In this document: positions 15,256-23,632 of the stretch, in pieces
Layout: each line of letters starts with the position of its first letter
How positions within the stretch are numbered: position 1 is the stretch's first letter
Assembly: GCA_937900135.1 (NCBI GenBank)
Contig: CALCDJ010000032.1
Location: forward strand, 1-28,430
Direction of reading: 5' to 3'
DNA from: an uncultured Blautia sp.
Lineage (GTDB): Bacteria > Bacillota > Clostridia > Lachnospirales > Lachnospiraceae
Length of the DNA stretch: 28,430 nt
Program-made: the position numbers and the translations under genes
Notes under the pieces: model-generated
Databases searched by the model: none
What the model was told of the DNA's origin: nothing
Seen by the model: only the letters and a program-made list of their open reading frames with translations

Positions 15256-15290
15256 AAATGCCTTTCTGATTTATTCGGAAAGGCATTTTT
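15256..15290 (+). terminator. Terminator of the envelope cluster
   Basis: AAATGCCTTTC (15256-15266) pairs with GAAAGGCATTT (15278-15288), running into five T (15286-15290). Confidence 0.88.
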
Positions 15291-15297
15291 ATATCCG

Positions 15298-15306
15298 TGG
15301 TATAAT
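15298..15306 (+). promoter_or_regulatory. Extended -10 promoter of the cobalamin operon
   Basis: TGGTATAAT at 15298-15306 without a good -35 box, eight bases after the preceding terminator. The leader of about 65 bases to cobT is too short for a cobalamin riboswitch, and none is recognisable. Confidence 0.5.
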
Positions 15307-15377
15307 CTTTTTTATGACTGGTTTTTTCCTCTTTGATGTGATAAAATTTTGTCAGAAACTTCAGGAGGAACGGAACG

Positions 15378-16430
15378 ATGACATTAGAGGAAACGATACA
15401 AAAAATCAAACCATTAGACCAGATTGCCATGTCAGTGACACAGAAGCGTTGGGACAGCATTGCCAAGCCTCTTCATTCTCTTGGAAAGCTGGAAGACATG
15501 GTGATTCGGATTGCCGGAATAACAGGAACTCCAGATGTGGAATTTGGAAAAAGAGCTCTGGTAGCCATGTGCGCAGATAATGGAGTGGTGGAAGAAGGTG
15601 TTACTCAGACTGGGCAGGAGATTACAGCATTGGTTTCTGAAAATTTTCTGAAGGGGGAAACCAGTTCCAGTGTGATGTGCCGGGAGTGTCATACAGATGT
15701 CATTCCAGTGGATGTGGGAATGGTGACAGACACAAAGGTGCGAAAAGATCATAAGGTGATGTATGGAACCAAAAACATGACTAAGGAACCGGCTATGACA
15801 AGAGAGCAGGCGCTTCTTGGAATTCAGGCGGGAATTTCCATGGCAGAGGAACTAAAGGAAAAAGGATATCAGCTTCTGGTAACAGGAGAAATGGGAATCG
15901 GAAATACTACCACAAGCAGTGCTGTGGCATCGGTGCTGATGAATCAGCCTGTGGAAGAAATGACTGGACGTGGGGCAGGGCTTACCAGCGAAGGACTGGA
16001 AAGAAAGATCCGCGCCATTAAAACTGCGATCCAGCTACACAGACCAGACCCGGAAGATGCGGTGGACGTACTTTCCAAGGTGGGAGGACTGGATATTGCA
16101 GCTATGACCGGACTGTACTTAGGAGGTGCTGCTCTTAACATGCCAGTGGTGATGGATGGCTTTATCTCCTGCGTGGCAGCGCTGGCAGCCAAAAGAATCT
16201 GTCCTTTGTGTGGAGAATACATGATCGCTTCTCACGTATCCAAGGAACCTGCAGCCCATCTTATTCTGGAATATCTGGGTATGGAGCCGGTGATCCATGG
16301 AGATATGTGTCTGGGAGAGGGAACGGGAGGAATTGCACTGCTTCCCCTTCTGGATATGGGAGCTTCCGTTTATCGAAGCATGAGTACCTTTGACGACATC
16401 CATATGGATCATTATGAGGAGCTGGTATAA
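15378..16430 (+). CDS. cobT: Nicotinate-nucleotide--dimethylbenzimidazole phosphoribosyltransferase
   Basis: A 350-residue enzyme that activates the lower ligand of cobalamin, making alpha-ribazole phosphate from 5,6-dimethylbenzimidazole (or another base) and nicotinate mononucleotide. Full length for CobT. Signatures include ALVAMCADNGVVEEGVTQ near residue 60, GEMGIGNTTTSSA near 170, TGRGAG near 196, and CLGEGTGG with E314, the catalytic glutamate. The ribosome site CAGGAGGA suits the ATG at 15378. First gene of the operon cobT-cobU-cobS-cobU-like-cobC, all in order and nearly touching. The organism can probably finish cobamides from salvaged or self-made corrinoid; no corrin-ring genes are in the window. 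Confidence 0.96.
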   Translation: MTLEETIQKIKPLDQIAMSVTQKRWDSIAKPLHSLGKLEDMVIRIAGITGTPDVEFGKRALVAMCADNGVVEEGVTQTGQEITALVSENFLKGETSSSVMCRECHTDVIPVDVGMVTDTKVRKDHKVMYGTKNMTKEPAMTREQALLGIQAGISMAEELKEKGYQLLVTGEMGIGNTTTSSAVASVLMNQPVEEMTGRGAGLTSEGLERKIRAIKTAIQLHRPDPEDAVDVLSKVGGLDIAAMTGLYLGGAALNMPVVMDGFISCVAALAAKRICPLCGEYMIASHVSKEPAAHLILEYLGMEPVIHGDMCLGEGTGGIALLPLLDMGASVYRSMSTFDDIHMDHYEELV

Positions 16431-16431
16431 G

Positions 16432-16965
16432 ATGTTTGTATTAATAACAGGGGGCAGCGGAAGCGGGAAATCCGCTTATGGAGAAGGGCGGATTCTTTCT
16501 TTTGGGGAAGGACGGAGAATATATATTGCCACCATGCATCCTTATGATGAAGAATCATTAAGGAGAGTAGACCGACACCGCAGAATGCGTGCCGGCAAGG
16601 GCTTTGAGACGGTGGAACGTTATACGGGACTATCGGAACTGGTGCTTCCTTCTGACAGTGTGGTTCTTCTGGAATGTCTTTCTAATCTGGTGGCCAATGA
16701 AATGTTTCAGGAAGAGGGTGCCAAAGAGGAGACAGTAAAGGAGATATGGGAAGGAATTCAAAATCTCAAAAAGCAGGCGCGTCATCTGGTGGTGGTGACC
16801 AATGAGATTTTTTCAGAAGCTGCTTCCTATGAAGGAGATACGAAACGGTATGAGCAGTATCTGGGAGAATTGAATCAGGAGCTGGCAGCCGAAGCCGACG
16901 AAGTGGTTGAGGTGGTTTATGGGATTCCTGTTTTCCACAAGAAGGCGAAGGAGGCAGACCAATGA
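16432..16965 (+). CDS. cobU: Adenosylcobinamide kinase / adenosylcobinamide-phosphate guanylyltransferase
   Basis: A 177-residue bifunctional enzyme that phosphorylates adenosylcobinamide and then attaches GMP. The P-loop GGSGSGKS is at residues 7-14. The region DRHRRMRAGKGFETVE carries H49, which fits the histidine that is guanylylated in CobU. LLECLSNLV and VVVTNEIF are the expected later motifs. An in-frame ATG at 16390 inside cobT is rejected, because ATG at 16432 has GAGGAG (16417-16422) and places the P-loop at the normal distance. It begins one base after the cobT stop and its TGA overlaps the cobS start (ATGA). Confidence 0.94.
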   Translation: MFVLITGGSGSGKSAYGEGRILSFGEGRRIYIATMHPYDEESLRRVDRHRRMRAGKGFETVERYTGLSELVLPSDSVVLLECLSNLVANEMFQEEGAKEETVKEIWEGIQNLKKQARHLVVVTNEIFSEAASYEGDTKRYEQYLGELNQELAAEADEVVEVVYGIPVFHKKAKEADQ

Positions 16966-17738
16966 AAAGTCTCTGGAACAGTTTTAAGATTGCATTTTCC
17001 ATGTTTTCCAAGATTCCTATGCCTCAGGCAGAATGGACAGAAGAAAATATGAAATACATGCTCTGCTTTTTCCCCTGGATTGGCGCTGTGATCGGTGGTC
17101 TCACACTTCTGGCAGCCTTTCTGGGAAGCCGACTGGGGTTTGCGCCAGGCTTTATCACAGTAGTTCTCATGATGATCCCTATTCTGGTTACCGGAGGCAT
17201 TCATGTGGATGGTCTTCTGGATACGGCGGATGCTATGAGTTCCTGGCAGGAACGGAGCAGACGTCTGGAAATTTTGAAGGATTCCAACGCAGGCGCCTTT
17301 GCGGTGATTACTGCAGGGGTATACTTTTTCTGCTGGTACGGCGCTTATACCCAGATTGGAAGCAATTTACAGGTGCTGGGGGTACTGGGACTGGGCTTTA
17401 TGGTTTCCCGGTGTCTTTCCGGGATTGGCGTGGTTACCTTTCCCAAGGCCAAGGCAGATGGAACGGTGGCAGAGTTTTCCAGAAAATCCCAGGATATCCG
17501 GGTACGGAATGTACTCATTGTGTACCTGATTCTTTTGTTCCTGGCTATGGTATGGATTCAGCCGCTTTTGGGCAGTGTGGCAGCCATTACTGCGCTTTTG
17601 GTTTTCTGGTATTATCATCATATGGCAATGAAATATTTTGGCGGAACCACAGGAGATTTGTCCGGCTGCTTCCTCTGTCTTTGTGAAGCAGGGATGGCTC
17701 TGGTACTGGCTGTGGTTTCTCATCTGGCGGGAGTGTAA
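16962..17738 (+). CDS. cobS: Adenosylcobinamide-GDP ribazoletransferase (cobalamin synthase)
   Basis: A 258-residue membrane enzyme that joins adenosylcobinamide-GDP to alpha-ribazole (phosphate), the last major step of cobalamin assembly. The diagnostic motif GGIHVDGLLDTADA, with its acidic metal-binding residues, is at about residues 78-91, followed by LEILKDSNAGAFAV. About six hydrophobic segments follow. Near the end, FGGTTGDLSGC matches the conserved GxTGD motif of the family. ATGA overlap with cobU shows coupled translation. Confidence 0.95.
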   Translation: MKSLWNSFKIAFSMFSKIPMPQAEWTEENMKYMLCFFPWIGAVIGGLTLLAAFLGSRLGFAPGFITVVLMMIPILVTGGIHVDGLLDTADAMSSWQERSRRLEILKDSNAGAFAVITAGVYFFCWYGAYTQIGSNLQVLGVLGLGFMVSRCLSGIGVVTFPKAKADGTVAEFSRKSQDIRVRNVLIVYLILLFLAMVWIQPLLGSVAAITALLVFWYYHHMAMKYFGGTTGDLSGCFLCLCEAGMALVLAVVSHLAGV

Positions 17739-17743
17739 AAATT

Positions 17744-18124
17744 ATGGAAATGATCATTGGAGGCGCTTTTCAGGGAAAAGCAAAACTGGCAAAAAATACA
17801 TATCCGGAAATCAGCTGGAAATCCGGAAAGGAACTTACAGAAGAAGAATTGTTTCAGGCAGAGGGAGTTCTGGGCTTCCATGGATACATCAAAAAGGAAC
17901 TGGAACAGGGCCGAGAGGTCACTTCCCTTGCAAAAAAGCTCATAGAAAAAAATCCCAAGGTGATTCTGGTATCGGATGAAGTGGGCTACGGTGTGGTTCC
18001 CATGGACGCTTCTGAACGCGTTTTTCGTGAGGCAGTTGGCAGGGTATGCACAGAACTGGCAGGCTTTTCTTCCAGAGTGACCCGGGTGGTCTGCGGAATC
18101 GGGACGGTGATCAAGGATGCTTAA
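17744..18124 (+). CDS. Short CobU-like protein without the guanylylation histidine
   Basis: A 126-residue protein with the two ends of a CobU fold: a P-loop-like start, IIGGAFQGKAKLAK, and a C-terminal half with LVSDEVGYGVVPMD and AGFSSRVTRVVCGIGTVIK. These match the VTNE..G..P and late CobU motifs. The central region that carries the guanylylated histidine (H49 in the full-length CobU at 16432) is missing, so guanylyltransferase activity is unlikely. It may be a kinase-only form, a regulatory or scaffold subunit, or a decaying duplicate; the intact frame and tight packing argue against decay. It begins five bases after cobS, and cobC begins within its last eight bases. An alternative ATG lies two codons downstream at 17750. 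Confidence 0.72.
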   Translation: MEMIIGGAFQGKAKLAKNTYPEISWKSGKELTEEELFQAEGVLGFHGYIKKELEQGREVTSLAKKLIEKNPKVILVSDEVGYGVVPMDASERVFREAVGRVCTELAGFSSRVTRVVCGIGTVIKDA

Positions 18125-18716
18125 AATCTGGTTGATTCGCCATGGAATGACAGAAGGAAACCGGCTGAAACGCTATATTGGAACCACGGATGAACCCTTG
18201 TGTCAGGAAGGGGAAGCGTTTCTGAAAAAGCTTACCTATCCTAAGCAGGAGGCTGTGTATGTCAGTCCTCTTCTCCGCTGCCGGCAAAGTGCGGAAATCC
18301 TATTTCCGGGACAGAGATACCATATCCTGGATGAACTTTCGGAATGTGATTTTGGTGAATTTGAAAATAAAAATTATCAGGAACTGTCTGGAAATGCCAA
18401 CTATCAGGCATGGGTAGACAGCAACGGAACCTTGCCATTTCCAGGGGGAGAGAGCAGAGAAGCCTTCATACGGCGATCCCTCAGAGGGTTTGATCTATCT
18501 GTGGCAGGCTGCCTTCGCCAAAAAGCAGAAACAGCAGCTGTGGTTGCCCACGGGGGAACCATTATGAGCGTTATGGAAGCCTATGCCCAGGAGGGGAGAA
18601 GCTACTATGAATGGCATGTAAAAAACGGAGGCGGATATCTTGTGGAAATTGATCCCCTTCGCTGGAAGAATGGAAGAAGAAGTTTCCGTATCCTGGAAGC
18701 AATGATGGAGGGATAG
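18117..18716 (+). CDS. cobC: Alpha-ribazole phosphatase-like histidine phosphatase
   Basis: A 199-residue histidine phosphatase. LIRHGMTEGN at residues 6-15 holds the phosphorylated H9, with R8. The second catalytic histidine is H145 in VVAHGGTIM. SPLLRCRQSAE and LSECDFGEFE are the normal middle motifs. In this operon the likely job is removing phosphate from alpha-ribazole phosphate or cobalamin phosphate (CobC). The family alone does not prove the substrate; the operon does the work. It overlaps the upstream gene by eight bases. Confidence 0.88.
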   Translation: MLKIWLIRHGMTEGNRLKRYIGTTDEPLCQEGEAFLKKLTYPKQEAVYVSPLLRCRQSAEILFPGQRYHILDELSECDFGEFENKNYQELSGNANYQAWVDSNGTLPFPGGESREAFIRRSLRGFDLSVAGCLRQKAETAAVVAHGGTIMSVMEAYAQEGRSYYEWHVKNGGGYLVEIDPLRWKNGRRSFRILEAMMEG

Positions 18717-18719
18717 CGT

Positions 18720-18856
18720 ATGGAATATGGTTCCTTCTTTCCGGAATCACCATGAATCTGGTGGGAATCTTTTTTGTGAATCCCTATCTGGAAGCAACCA
18801 AGGCAGAACTGTATCACACTTTGCGGTATAAGGTGGAAGGGTACCGGAGCTACTAA
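18720..18856 (+). pseudogene. Small membrane-protein-like frame, apparently broken near its start
   Basis: A strong ribosome site (GGAGGG, 18707-18712) precedes ATG at 18720, but that frame stops after 11 codons (TGA 18753-18755). A neighbouring frame reads YGIWFLLSGITMNLVG through a hydrophobic helix and ends with YKVEGYRSY at 18856. Joining the two would give a protein of about 46 residues with one membrane helix. The stop of the first frame overlaps an ATG of the second (18752) as ATGA, so translational coupling of two tiny frames is an alternative to a frameshift. No family is recognised. Confidence 0.35.
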
Positions 18857-18868
18857 ATATGAAACCAA

Positions 18869-18913
18869 AAAGAAAGCATTTTCAGGTGAAACAACTGGAA
18901 ATGCTTTCTTTTT
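18869..18913 (+). terminator. Terminator of the cobalamin operon
   Basis: A stem of about 17 pairs: AAAGAAAGCATTTTCAG pairs with CTGGAAATGCTTTCTTT (one G-T pair), loop GTGAAACAA, with a T tract to 18913. Confidence 0.9.
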
Positions 18914-18935
18914 ATGAAAGAACTAAAAAAAATTT

Positions 18936-18962
18936 GGAATGCCAAAAAATTTTTGCATTTTC
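18936..18962. repeat. A+T-rich inverted repeat upstream of the ssnA promoter
   Basis: GGAATGC and AAAAA pair with TTTTT and GCATT around 18936-18959, with a bulged C. It lies just before the -35 box at 18966, where an operator would be expected. It is not followed by a T tract. Confidence 0.35.
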
Positions 18963-18965
18963 CTA

Positions 18966-18994
18966 TTGAAATCTTAAAAGAAATATGGTACATT
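18966..18994 (+). promoter_or_regulatory. Promoter of the ssnA operon
   Basis: TTGAAA (18966-18971), a 17-base spacer, and TACATT (18989-18994) preceded by TGG. The leader to ssnA is about 75 bases. The stretch 18857-19074 otherwise holds only the terminator and the inverted repeat. Confidence 0.5.
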
Positions 18995-19074
18995 ACTAGT
19001 ATAAAAATACCAAAAGTCAAGGCAGAATACTGCTTATGATTGGGAGGTTTTTACAAGCAAAAGGAGGATACCAT

Positions 19075-20412
19075 ATGCTTATTATAGGAAATGGAAGAAT
19101 GATTACACGGGACGCATCCAACGCATTTATCGAAAACGGTGCAGTTGCAATGGATGGTAACACCATTGTTATGGTGGGGGTAACTGAAGAAGTACGGAAA
19201 AATTATCCAGATGCCGAATTTGTAGATGCCAAGGGTGGGGTGATCATGCCTGCATTTATCAACGCCCATGAGCATATCTATAGTTCTTTTGCACGGGGAC
19301 TGAGCATTAAGGGATATAATCCACAGGGCTTTCTGGATATTCTGGATGGACAGTGGTGGACCATTGACCGCCATCTGACTCTGGAGCAGACCAAGCTCTC
19401 TGCTTATGCAACTTATATTGACTCTATTAAGAATGGTGTGACTACAGTATTTGACCACCATGCAAGCTTTGGACATATCACAGGTTCTTTAAATGCCATC
19501 GAAGAGGCAGCGAAGGATCTGGGAATCCGTACCTGTCTGTGCTATGAGATTTCCGACCGTGACGGCATGGACAAGTCAAGAGAATCTGTAATGGAGAACG
19601 TAAACTTTATCAAACATGCGCAGGCAGATGACAGCGATATGATCGCCGGAATGATGGGTATGCATGCATCCTTTACCATTTCAGACGAAACCATGGCGCT
19701 TTGCAATGAACTGAAACCAGAAGGCGTAGGTTATCACATTCATGTGGCAGAAGGCATTTACGATCTCCATCAGTGCCTGAAGGAACATAGCAAACGAATC
19801 GTAGACCGTCTCTATGACTGGAATATCTTAGGACCGAAGACCTTATTGGGACACTGCATTTATATCAATGAACACGAGATGGATCTGATCAAGGATACAG
19901 ACACTATGGTGGTACATAATCCGGAATCCAACATGGGTAATGCCTGTGGATGTCCTCCTACCATGGCGCTGGTACATAAAGGTATTGTAACCGGTCTTGG
20001 AACAGACGGTTATACTCACGATATGATGGAATCCTGGAAGGTTGCCAATGTTCTTCATAAACACCATCTCTGCGATCCAAACGCAGCATGGGGAGAAGTT
20101 CCGCAGATGCTCTTTGAAGGAAATGCCAAGATTGCAAACCGTTACTTCAAGAAAGAATTGGGCGTATTAAAAGAAGGGGCAGCAGCAGATGTAATCGTAA
20201 TTGATTATGATCCGCTGACACCAATGCGCGCAGACAATGTGAATGGACATCTTTTATTCGGCGTAAACGGAAGTATGGTACAGACTACTGTATGTAACGG
20301 AAAGGTTCTTATGAAAGACCGCGAAGTTCTCGTATGCGATGAAGCCAAGATGATGGCTGACTGCCGTCAGGCTGCAAAAGAACTGGCTGACGATATTAAT
20401 TTTGGAAAGTAA
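19075..20412 (+). CDS. ssnA: Amidohydrolase SsnA
   Basis: A 445-residue metal-dependent amidohydrolase of the guanine deaminase/chlorohydrolase superfamily. The metal ligands are in place: HEH at 65-67, H223 in YHIHVAEG, H260 in LLGHCIYI, and D311 in GLGTDGYTHDM. The start is ATG 19075, with AAAGGAGGA just upstream; the frame extends to 19036 but without a better site. SsnA occurs with YgfK and a selenium-dependent molybdenum hydroxylase in clusters for anaerobic purine and urate breakdown in Enterobacteria and Clostridia. Those two genes follow here. Its exact substrate in the pathway is not readable from sequence. Confidence 0.93.
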   Translation: MLIIGNGRMITRDASNAFIENGAVAMDGNTIVMVGVTEEVRKNYPDAEFVDAKGGVIMPAFINAHEHIYSSFARGLSIKGYNPQGFLDILDGQWWTIDRHLTLEQTKLSAYATYIDSIKNGVTTVFDHHASFGHITGSLNAIEEAAKDLGIRTCLCYEISDRDGMDKSRESVMENVNFIKHAQADDSDMIAGMMGMHASFTISDETMALCNELKPEGVGYHIHVAEGIYDLHQCLKEHSKRIVDRLYDWNILGPKTLLGHCIYINEHEMDLIKDTDTMVVHNPESNMGNACGCPPTMALVHKGIVTGLGTDGYTHDMMESWKVANVLHKHHLCDPNAAWGEVPQMLFEGNAKIANRYFKKELGVLKEGAAADVIVIDYDPLTPMRADNVNGHLLFGVNGSMVQTTVCNGKVLMKDREVLVCDEAKMMADCRQAAKELADDINFGK

Positions 20413-20418
20413 ATAGAA

Positions 20419-20448
20419 GGGGAAGCGGCAGCTTCTGCTGCCTCTCCC
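20419..20448 (+). promoter_or_regulatory. Intercistronic hairpin between ssnA and ygfK
   Basis: GGCAGC (20427-20432) pairs with GCTGCC (20437-20442), extended outward by GGG with CCC. Only three T follow before the ygfK ribosome site AGGAGG, so it is more likely an mRNA stability or partial-termination element than a full terminator. Confidence 0.45.
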
Positions 20449-20464
20449 TTTAGGAGGATTTTAT

Positions 20465-23461
20465 ATGAGCGAAAGAATGACTTGTATGCCCTTTGAACAT
20501 TTGATGAATTGGGTATTAACAGAAAAGAAAGAAAAAAGTACAGTATTCGGACTCCACAGACCATATGTGGCAGACACCGCCAAAAAAATGCAGATTTTTG
20601 AAAGAAATCTGGAAACACCAGTAGGACCGGCAGCAGGCCCTCATACACAGCTGGCACAGAATATCATCGCTTCCTATTATACAGGCGCACGTTTCTTTGA
20701 ACTGAAAACCGTACAGAAAATGGACGGAGAAGAACTGGCAGCATGCATTAACAGACCATGTATTCTGGCAGAAGACGAGTGCTACAACTGCGAATGGTCC
20801 ACAGAACTCTATGTTCCCCAGGCTATGGGCGAATATATCAAGGCATGGTTCATTCTTCATGTGATTGCAAAAGAATTTGGTCTTGGAGATGCAGACGGAT
20901 TCCAGTTTAATATTTCTGTTGGTTATGACCTTGCAGGAATCAAGGAACCGAAGCTGGATCACTTCATTGACTGTATGAAGGATGCAAAGGACACCGAAAT
21001 CTTCAAAGAGTGCAAACAGTGGCTTCTGGATCATGTGGATCTGTTTGAGCATGTAACCAAAGAAGACATTGAGGCAATTCCATCAGAAATCTGTAATTCT
21101 GCTACAATTTCCACCTTACATGGATGTCCTCCAAATGAAATCGAGAGCATTGCCAACCACCTGTTTAAAGAAAAACATCTGAACACCTTTATTAAATGTA
21201 ATCCAACACTTCTTGGCTATGAATTTGCAAGAAAGACCATGGATGATATGGGCTACGATTACATGATGTTCGGAGATTTCCATTTCCTGGATGACTTACA
21301 GTACGAAGATGCCATTCCAATGTTCAAACGTCTTCAGGCGCTGGCAGATGAGCTTCATTTGGCATTTGGCGTGAAGATCACCAATACTTTCCCGGTAGAC
21401 GTGACCAGAAACGAGCTTCCAAGTGAAGAAATGTATATGTCCGGAAAATCCCTGTTCCCGTTATCCATTGCTCTGGCAGCCAGACTTTCCAGAGAATTTG
21501 ACGGCAAACTTCGTATTGCTTATTCCGGCGGAGCAGATTACTACAACATTGACCGCATCGTAGGCTGTGGCGTATGGCCGGTTACCATGGCAACCACACT
21601 CTTAAAACCAGGCGGATATCAGAGATTCTCTCAGGTTGCAGAAAAAGTAATGAAAGACGGCGTGGGAGAATGGAAGGGCATTGATGTACAGGCTCTGGAA
21701 AAACTGGCAGAAGATGCCAAGACAGACGCTCATCACGTAAAGAATATCAAACCTCTTCCACAGCGTAAGATTGACAGAGAAGTTCCTCTTCTGGACTGCT
21801 TCTTTGCACCATGTCAGGAAGGATGTCCAATCCATCAGGATATTCCTGCATATGTAAAACTGACAGGAGAAGGCAAATACGCAGATGCCCTTCGGGTGAT
21901 CCTGGAGAAAAATGCCCTTCCGTTTATTACAGGTACCTTATGTGCCCACAATTGTATGAGCAAATGTACCCGTAACTTCTATGAAGAGTCTGTCAATATC
22001 CGTGGCACCAAGCTGGTAGCTGCAGAACAGGGTTATGATGCAGTGATCGGAGAAATCAAAGCAGGAACCGGCAATGGCAAAAAGGTTGCTGTAATCGGTG
22101 GTGGTCCTGCTGGTATTGCATCTGCATATTTCCTGGCAAGAGCAGGCGCAGCAGTGACTGTATTTGAAAAAGAAGAAAAATTAGGCGGCGTGATCCGTTA
22201 TGTGATCCCGGGATTCCGTATTCCGGAGGCTTCCATTGACAAAGATGTTTCCTTCATCGAGAAGATGGGCGTGGAAATTAAGACCAATACAGAAATTACT
22301 TCCGTAAAAGATCTGAAAGAGCAGGGTTACGATGCAGTGATCGTGGCAGTTGGAGCCAACAAGCCAGGTACATTGAAGCTGGAAAAAGGAGAGACCATCA
22401 ACGCTCTGAAATTCCTTGCAGACTTTAAGGCCAATGACGGAAAAGTAGATTTAGGCAAGAACGTAGTTGTAATCGGTGGTGGAAATACAGCTATGGATAC
22501 TGCAAGAGCAGCAAAACGTACCGAAGGTGTAGAACACGTTTATCTGGTATACAGAAGAACCAAACGCTACATGCCGGCTGCAGAAGATGAACTTCTGGAA
22601 GTATTAGAGGATGGCGTAGAGTTTAAAGAACTGTTAGCTCCGGTGAGCCTGGAAAACGGCAAGCTTCTCTGCAAGAAGATGGAACTGGGCGCTATGGATG
22701 CATCTGGACGTGCCAGCGTAACAGAAACAGAAGAAGTAGTGGAAGTTCCGGCAGACAGCGTAATCGTAGCAGTTGGTGAAAAGGTTCCAACAGAATTCTA
22801 CGAAGCCAACGGAATCAATGTAAATGAGCGCGGCAAGGCTAAATTAAATGCAAAAACTCTGGAAACCAGTGTGGAAGGCGTTTACCTTGCAGGGGATGGT
22901 GCTAACGGCGCTGCAACTATCGTGGAAGCTATCCGTGATGCACAGCTTGTGGCAGAAGCAATCCTTGGTGCTTCCGTAGTGAAGGATCAGCCAGTGACCG
23001 GTGAAGAAGCAGCCTGCTTCTCCAAGAAGGGTATCCTGGGCGAAAGCAAAGATGCAGCAAAAGAAAGCGATCGTTGCTTAAGCTGTAATAAGGTTTGTGA
23101 AAACTGTGTAGACGTATGTCCAAATCGTGCCAATGTTTCCATTAAGGTTCCTGGTATGGAAATGAACCAGATCATTCATGTGGATTATATGTGTAATGAG
23201 TGCGGTAACTGTAAGACCTTCTGTCCATATGCAAGCGCACCGTACAAGGATAAATTCACTCTGTTTACCAACGAGGCAGATATGGCTGACAGCACCAACG
23301 ACGGATTTACTGTTCTTGATGCAGCAGACAAGAAATGTAAGGTACGTCTCCAGGGCAAAGAAGTGCTTTGCAAGGCAGATGACGACAAAGATCCGGTTTA
23401 TGAAGGCATTCGCAAACTGATTTGCGCAGTAATTGATGATTACAGCTATTTACTGATGTAA
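20465..23461 (+). CDS. ygfK: YgfK-type FAD/NAD(P) iron-sulfur oxidoreductase (annotated as selenate reductase subunit)
   Basis: A 998-residue modular flavoprotein. Residues 1 to about 430 resemble a dihydroorotate dehydrogenase-type barrel (STLHGCPPNEIESI, FGVKITNTFP, YSGGADYYNIDRIVGCGV). Residues 440-860 resemble the glutamate synthase small subunit: cysteines in CQEGCPIHQDIP and GTLCAHNCMSKCTR, the FAD site VIGGGPAGIASAYF at about 544, the NAD(P) site VIGGGNTAMDTARAAKR at about 668, and YLAGDGANGAATIVEAI. The C-terminus has [4Fe-4S] cysteines in CLSCNKVCENCVDVCP (from C870) and CNECGNCKTFCP. It probably links NAD(P)H and ferredoxin-like carriers to the molybdenum hydroxylase downstream. The selenate reductase name is historical and untested here. 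The start has TAGGAGGA upstream. Confidence 0.93.
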   Translation: MSERMTCMPFEHLMNWVLTEKKEKSTVFGLHRPYVADTAKKMQIFERNLETPVGPAAGPHTQLAQNIIASYYTGARFFELKTVQKMDGEELAACINRPCILAEDECYNCEWSTELYVPQAMGEYIKAWFILHVIAKEFGLGDADGFQFNISVGYDLAGIKEPKLDHFIDCMKDAKDTEIFKECKQWLLDHVDLFEHVTKEDIEAIPSEICNSATISTLHGCPPNEIESIANHLFKEKHLNTFIKCNPTLLGYEFARKTMDDMGYDYMMFGDFHFLDDLQYEDAIPMFKRLQALADELHLAFGVKITNTFPVDVTRNELPSEEMYMSGKSLFPLSIALAARLSREFDGKLRIAYSGGADYYNIDRIVGCGVWPVTMATTLLKPGGYQRFSQVAEKVMKDGVGEWKGIDVQALEKLAEDAKTDAHHVKNIKPLPQRKIDREVPLLDCFFAPCQEGCPIHQDIPAYVKLTGEGKYADALRVILEKNALPFITGTLCAHNCMSKCTRNFYEESVNIRGTKLVAAEQGYDAVIGEIKAGTGNGKKVAVIGGGPAGIASAYFLARAGAAVTVFEKEEKLGGVIRYVIPGFRIPEASIDKDVSFIEKMGVEIKTNTEITSVKDLKEQGYDAVIVAVGANKPGTLKLEKGETINALKFLADFKANDGKVDLGKNVVVIGGGNTAMDTARAAKRTEGVEHVYLVYRRTKRYMPAAEDELLEVLEDGVEFKELLAPVSLENGKLLCKKMELGAMDASGRASVTETEEVVEVPADSVIVAVGEKVPTEFYEANGINVNERGKAKLNAKTLETSVEGVYLAGDGANGAATIVEAIRDAQLVAEAILGASVVKDQPVTGEEAACFSKKGILGESKDAAKESDRCLSCNKVCENCVDVCPNRANVSIKVPGMEMNQIIHVDYMCNECGNCKTFCPYASAPYKDKFTLFTNEADMADSTNDGFTVLDAADKKCKVRLQGKEVLCKADDDKDPVYEGIRKLICAVIDDYSYLLM

Positions 23462-23475
23462 AAGCTGCCATATTA

Positions 23476-23484
23476 TGTTATAAT
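23476..23484 (+). promoter_or_regulatory. Extended -10 promoter before the xanthine dehydrogenase gene
   Basis: TGTTATAAT at 23476-23484, 15 bases after the ygfK stop, with no good -35 box. A transcript from here would begin just before two strong hairpins. Confidence 0.45.
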
Positions 23485-23493
23485 GAATAGAAT

Positions 23494-23570
23494 AAGGCAG
23501 GTTTCCCTGATCGGGAGCCTGCCTTAGATGTGAAAACTCCAGACTGGCAGACAATAGCCAGTCTGGAGTT
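23494..23570 (+). ncRNA. Two strong consecutive hairpins in the ygfK-xdh gap
   Basis: Hairpin 1: AAGGCAGG (23494-23501) pairs with CCTGCCTT (23518-23525), with inner TCCC/GGGA. Hairpin 2: AACTCCAGACTGGC (23535-23548) pairs perfectly with GCCAGTCTGGAGTT (23557-23570), loop of eight. Neither has a solid T tract (GTATTAG follows the second), so they are poor intrinsic terminators. They may be a leader RNA of the xanthine dehydrogenase gene, a weak terminator plus attenuator, or an RNA-processing site. I do not recognise a known riboswitch. Confidence 0.5.
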
Positions 23571-23632
23571 GTATTAGAAAAGGGATACACTCCGGAGATT
23601 CGGATGGTATGCGAAACAGAAGAGGTGAGAAA

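Noticed and set aside
15291..15377. Cobalamin riboswitch before cobT
   Set aside because: The leader is only about 65 bases and shows no B12-box-like sequence that I can recognise.
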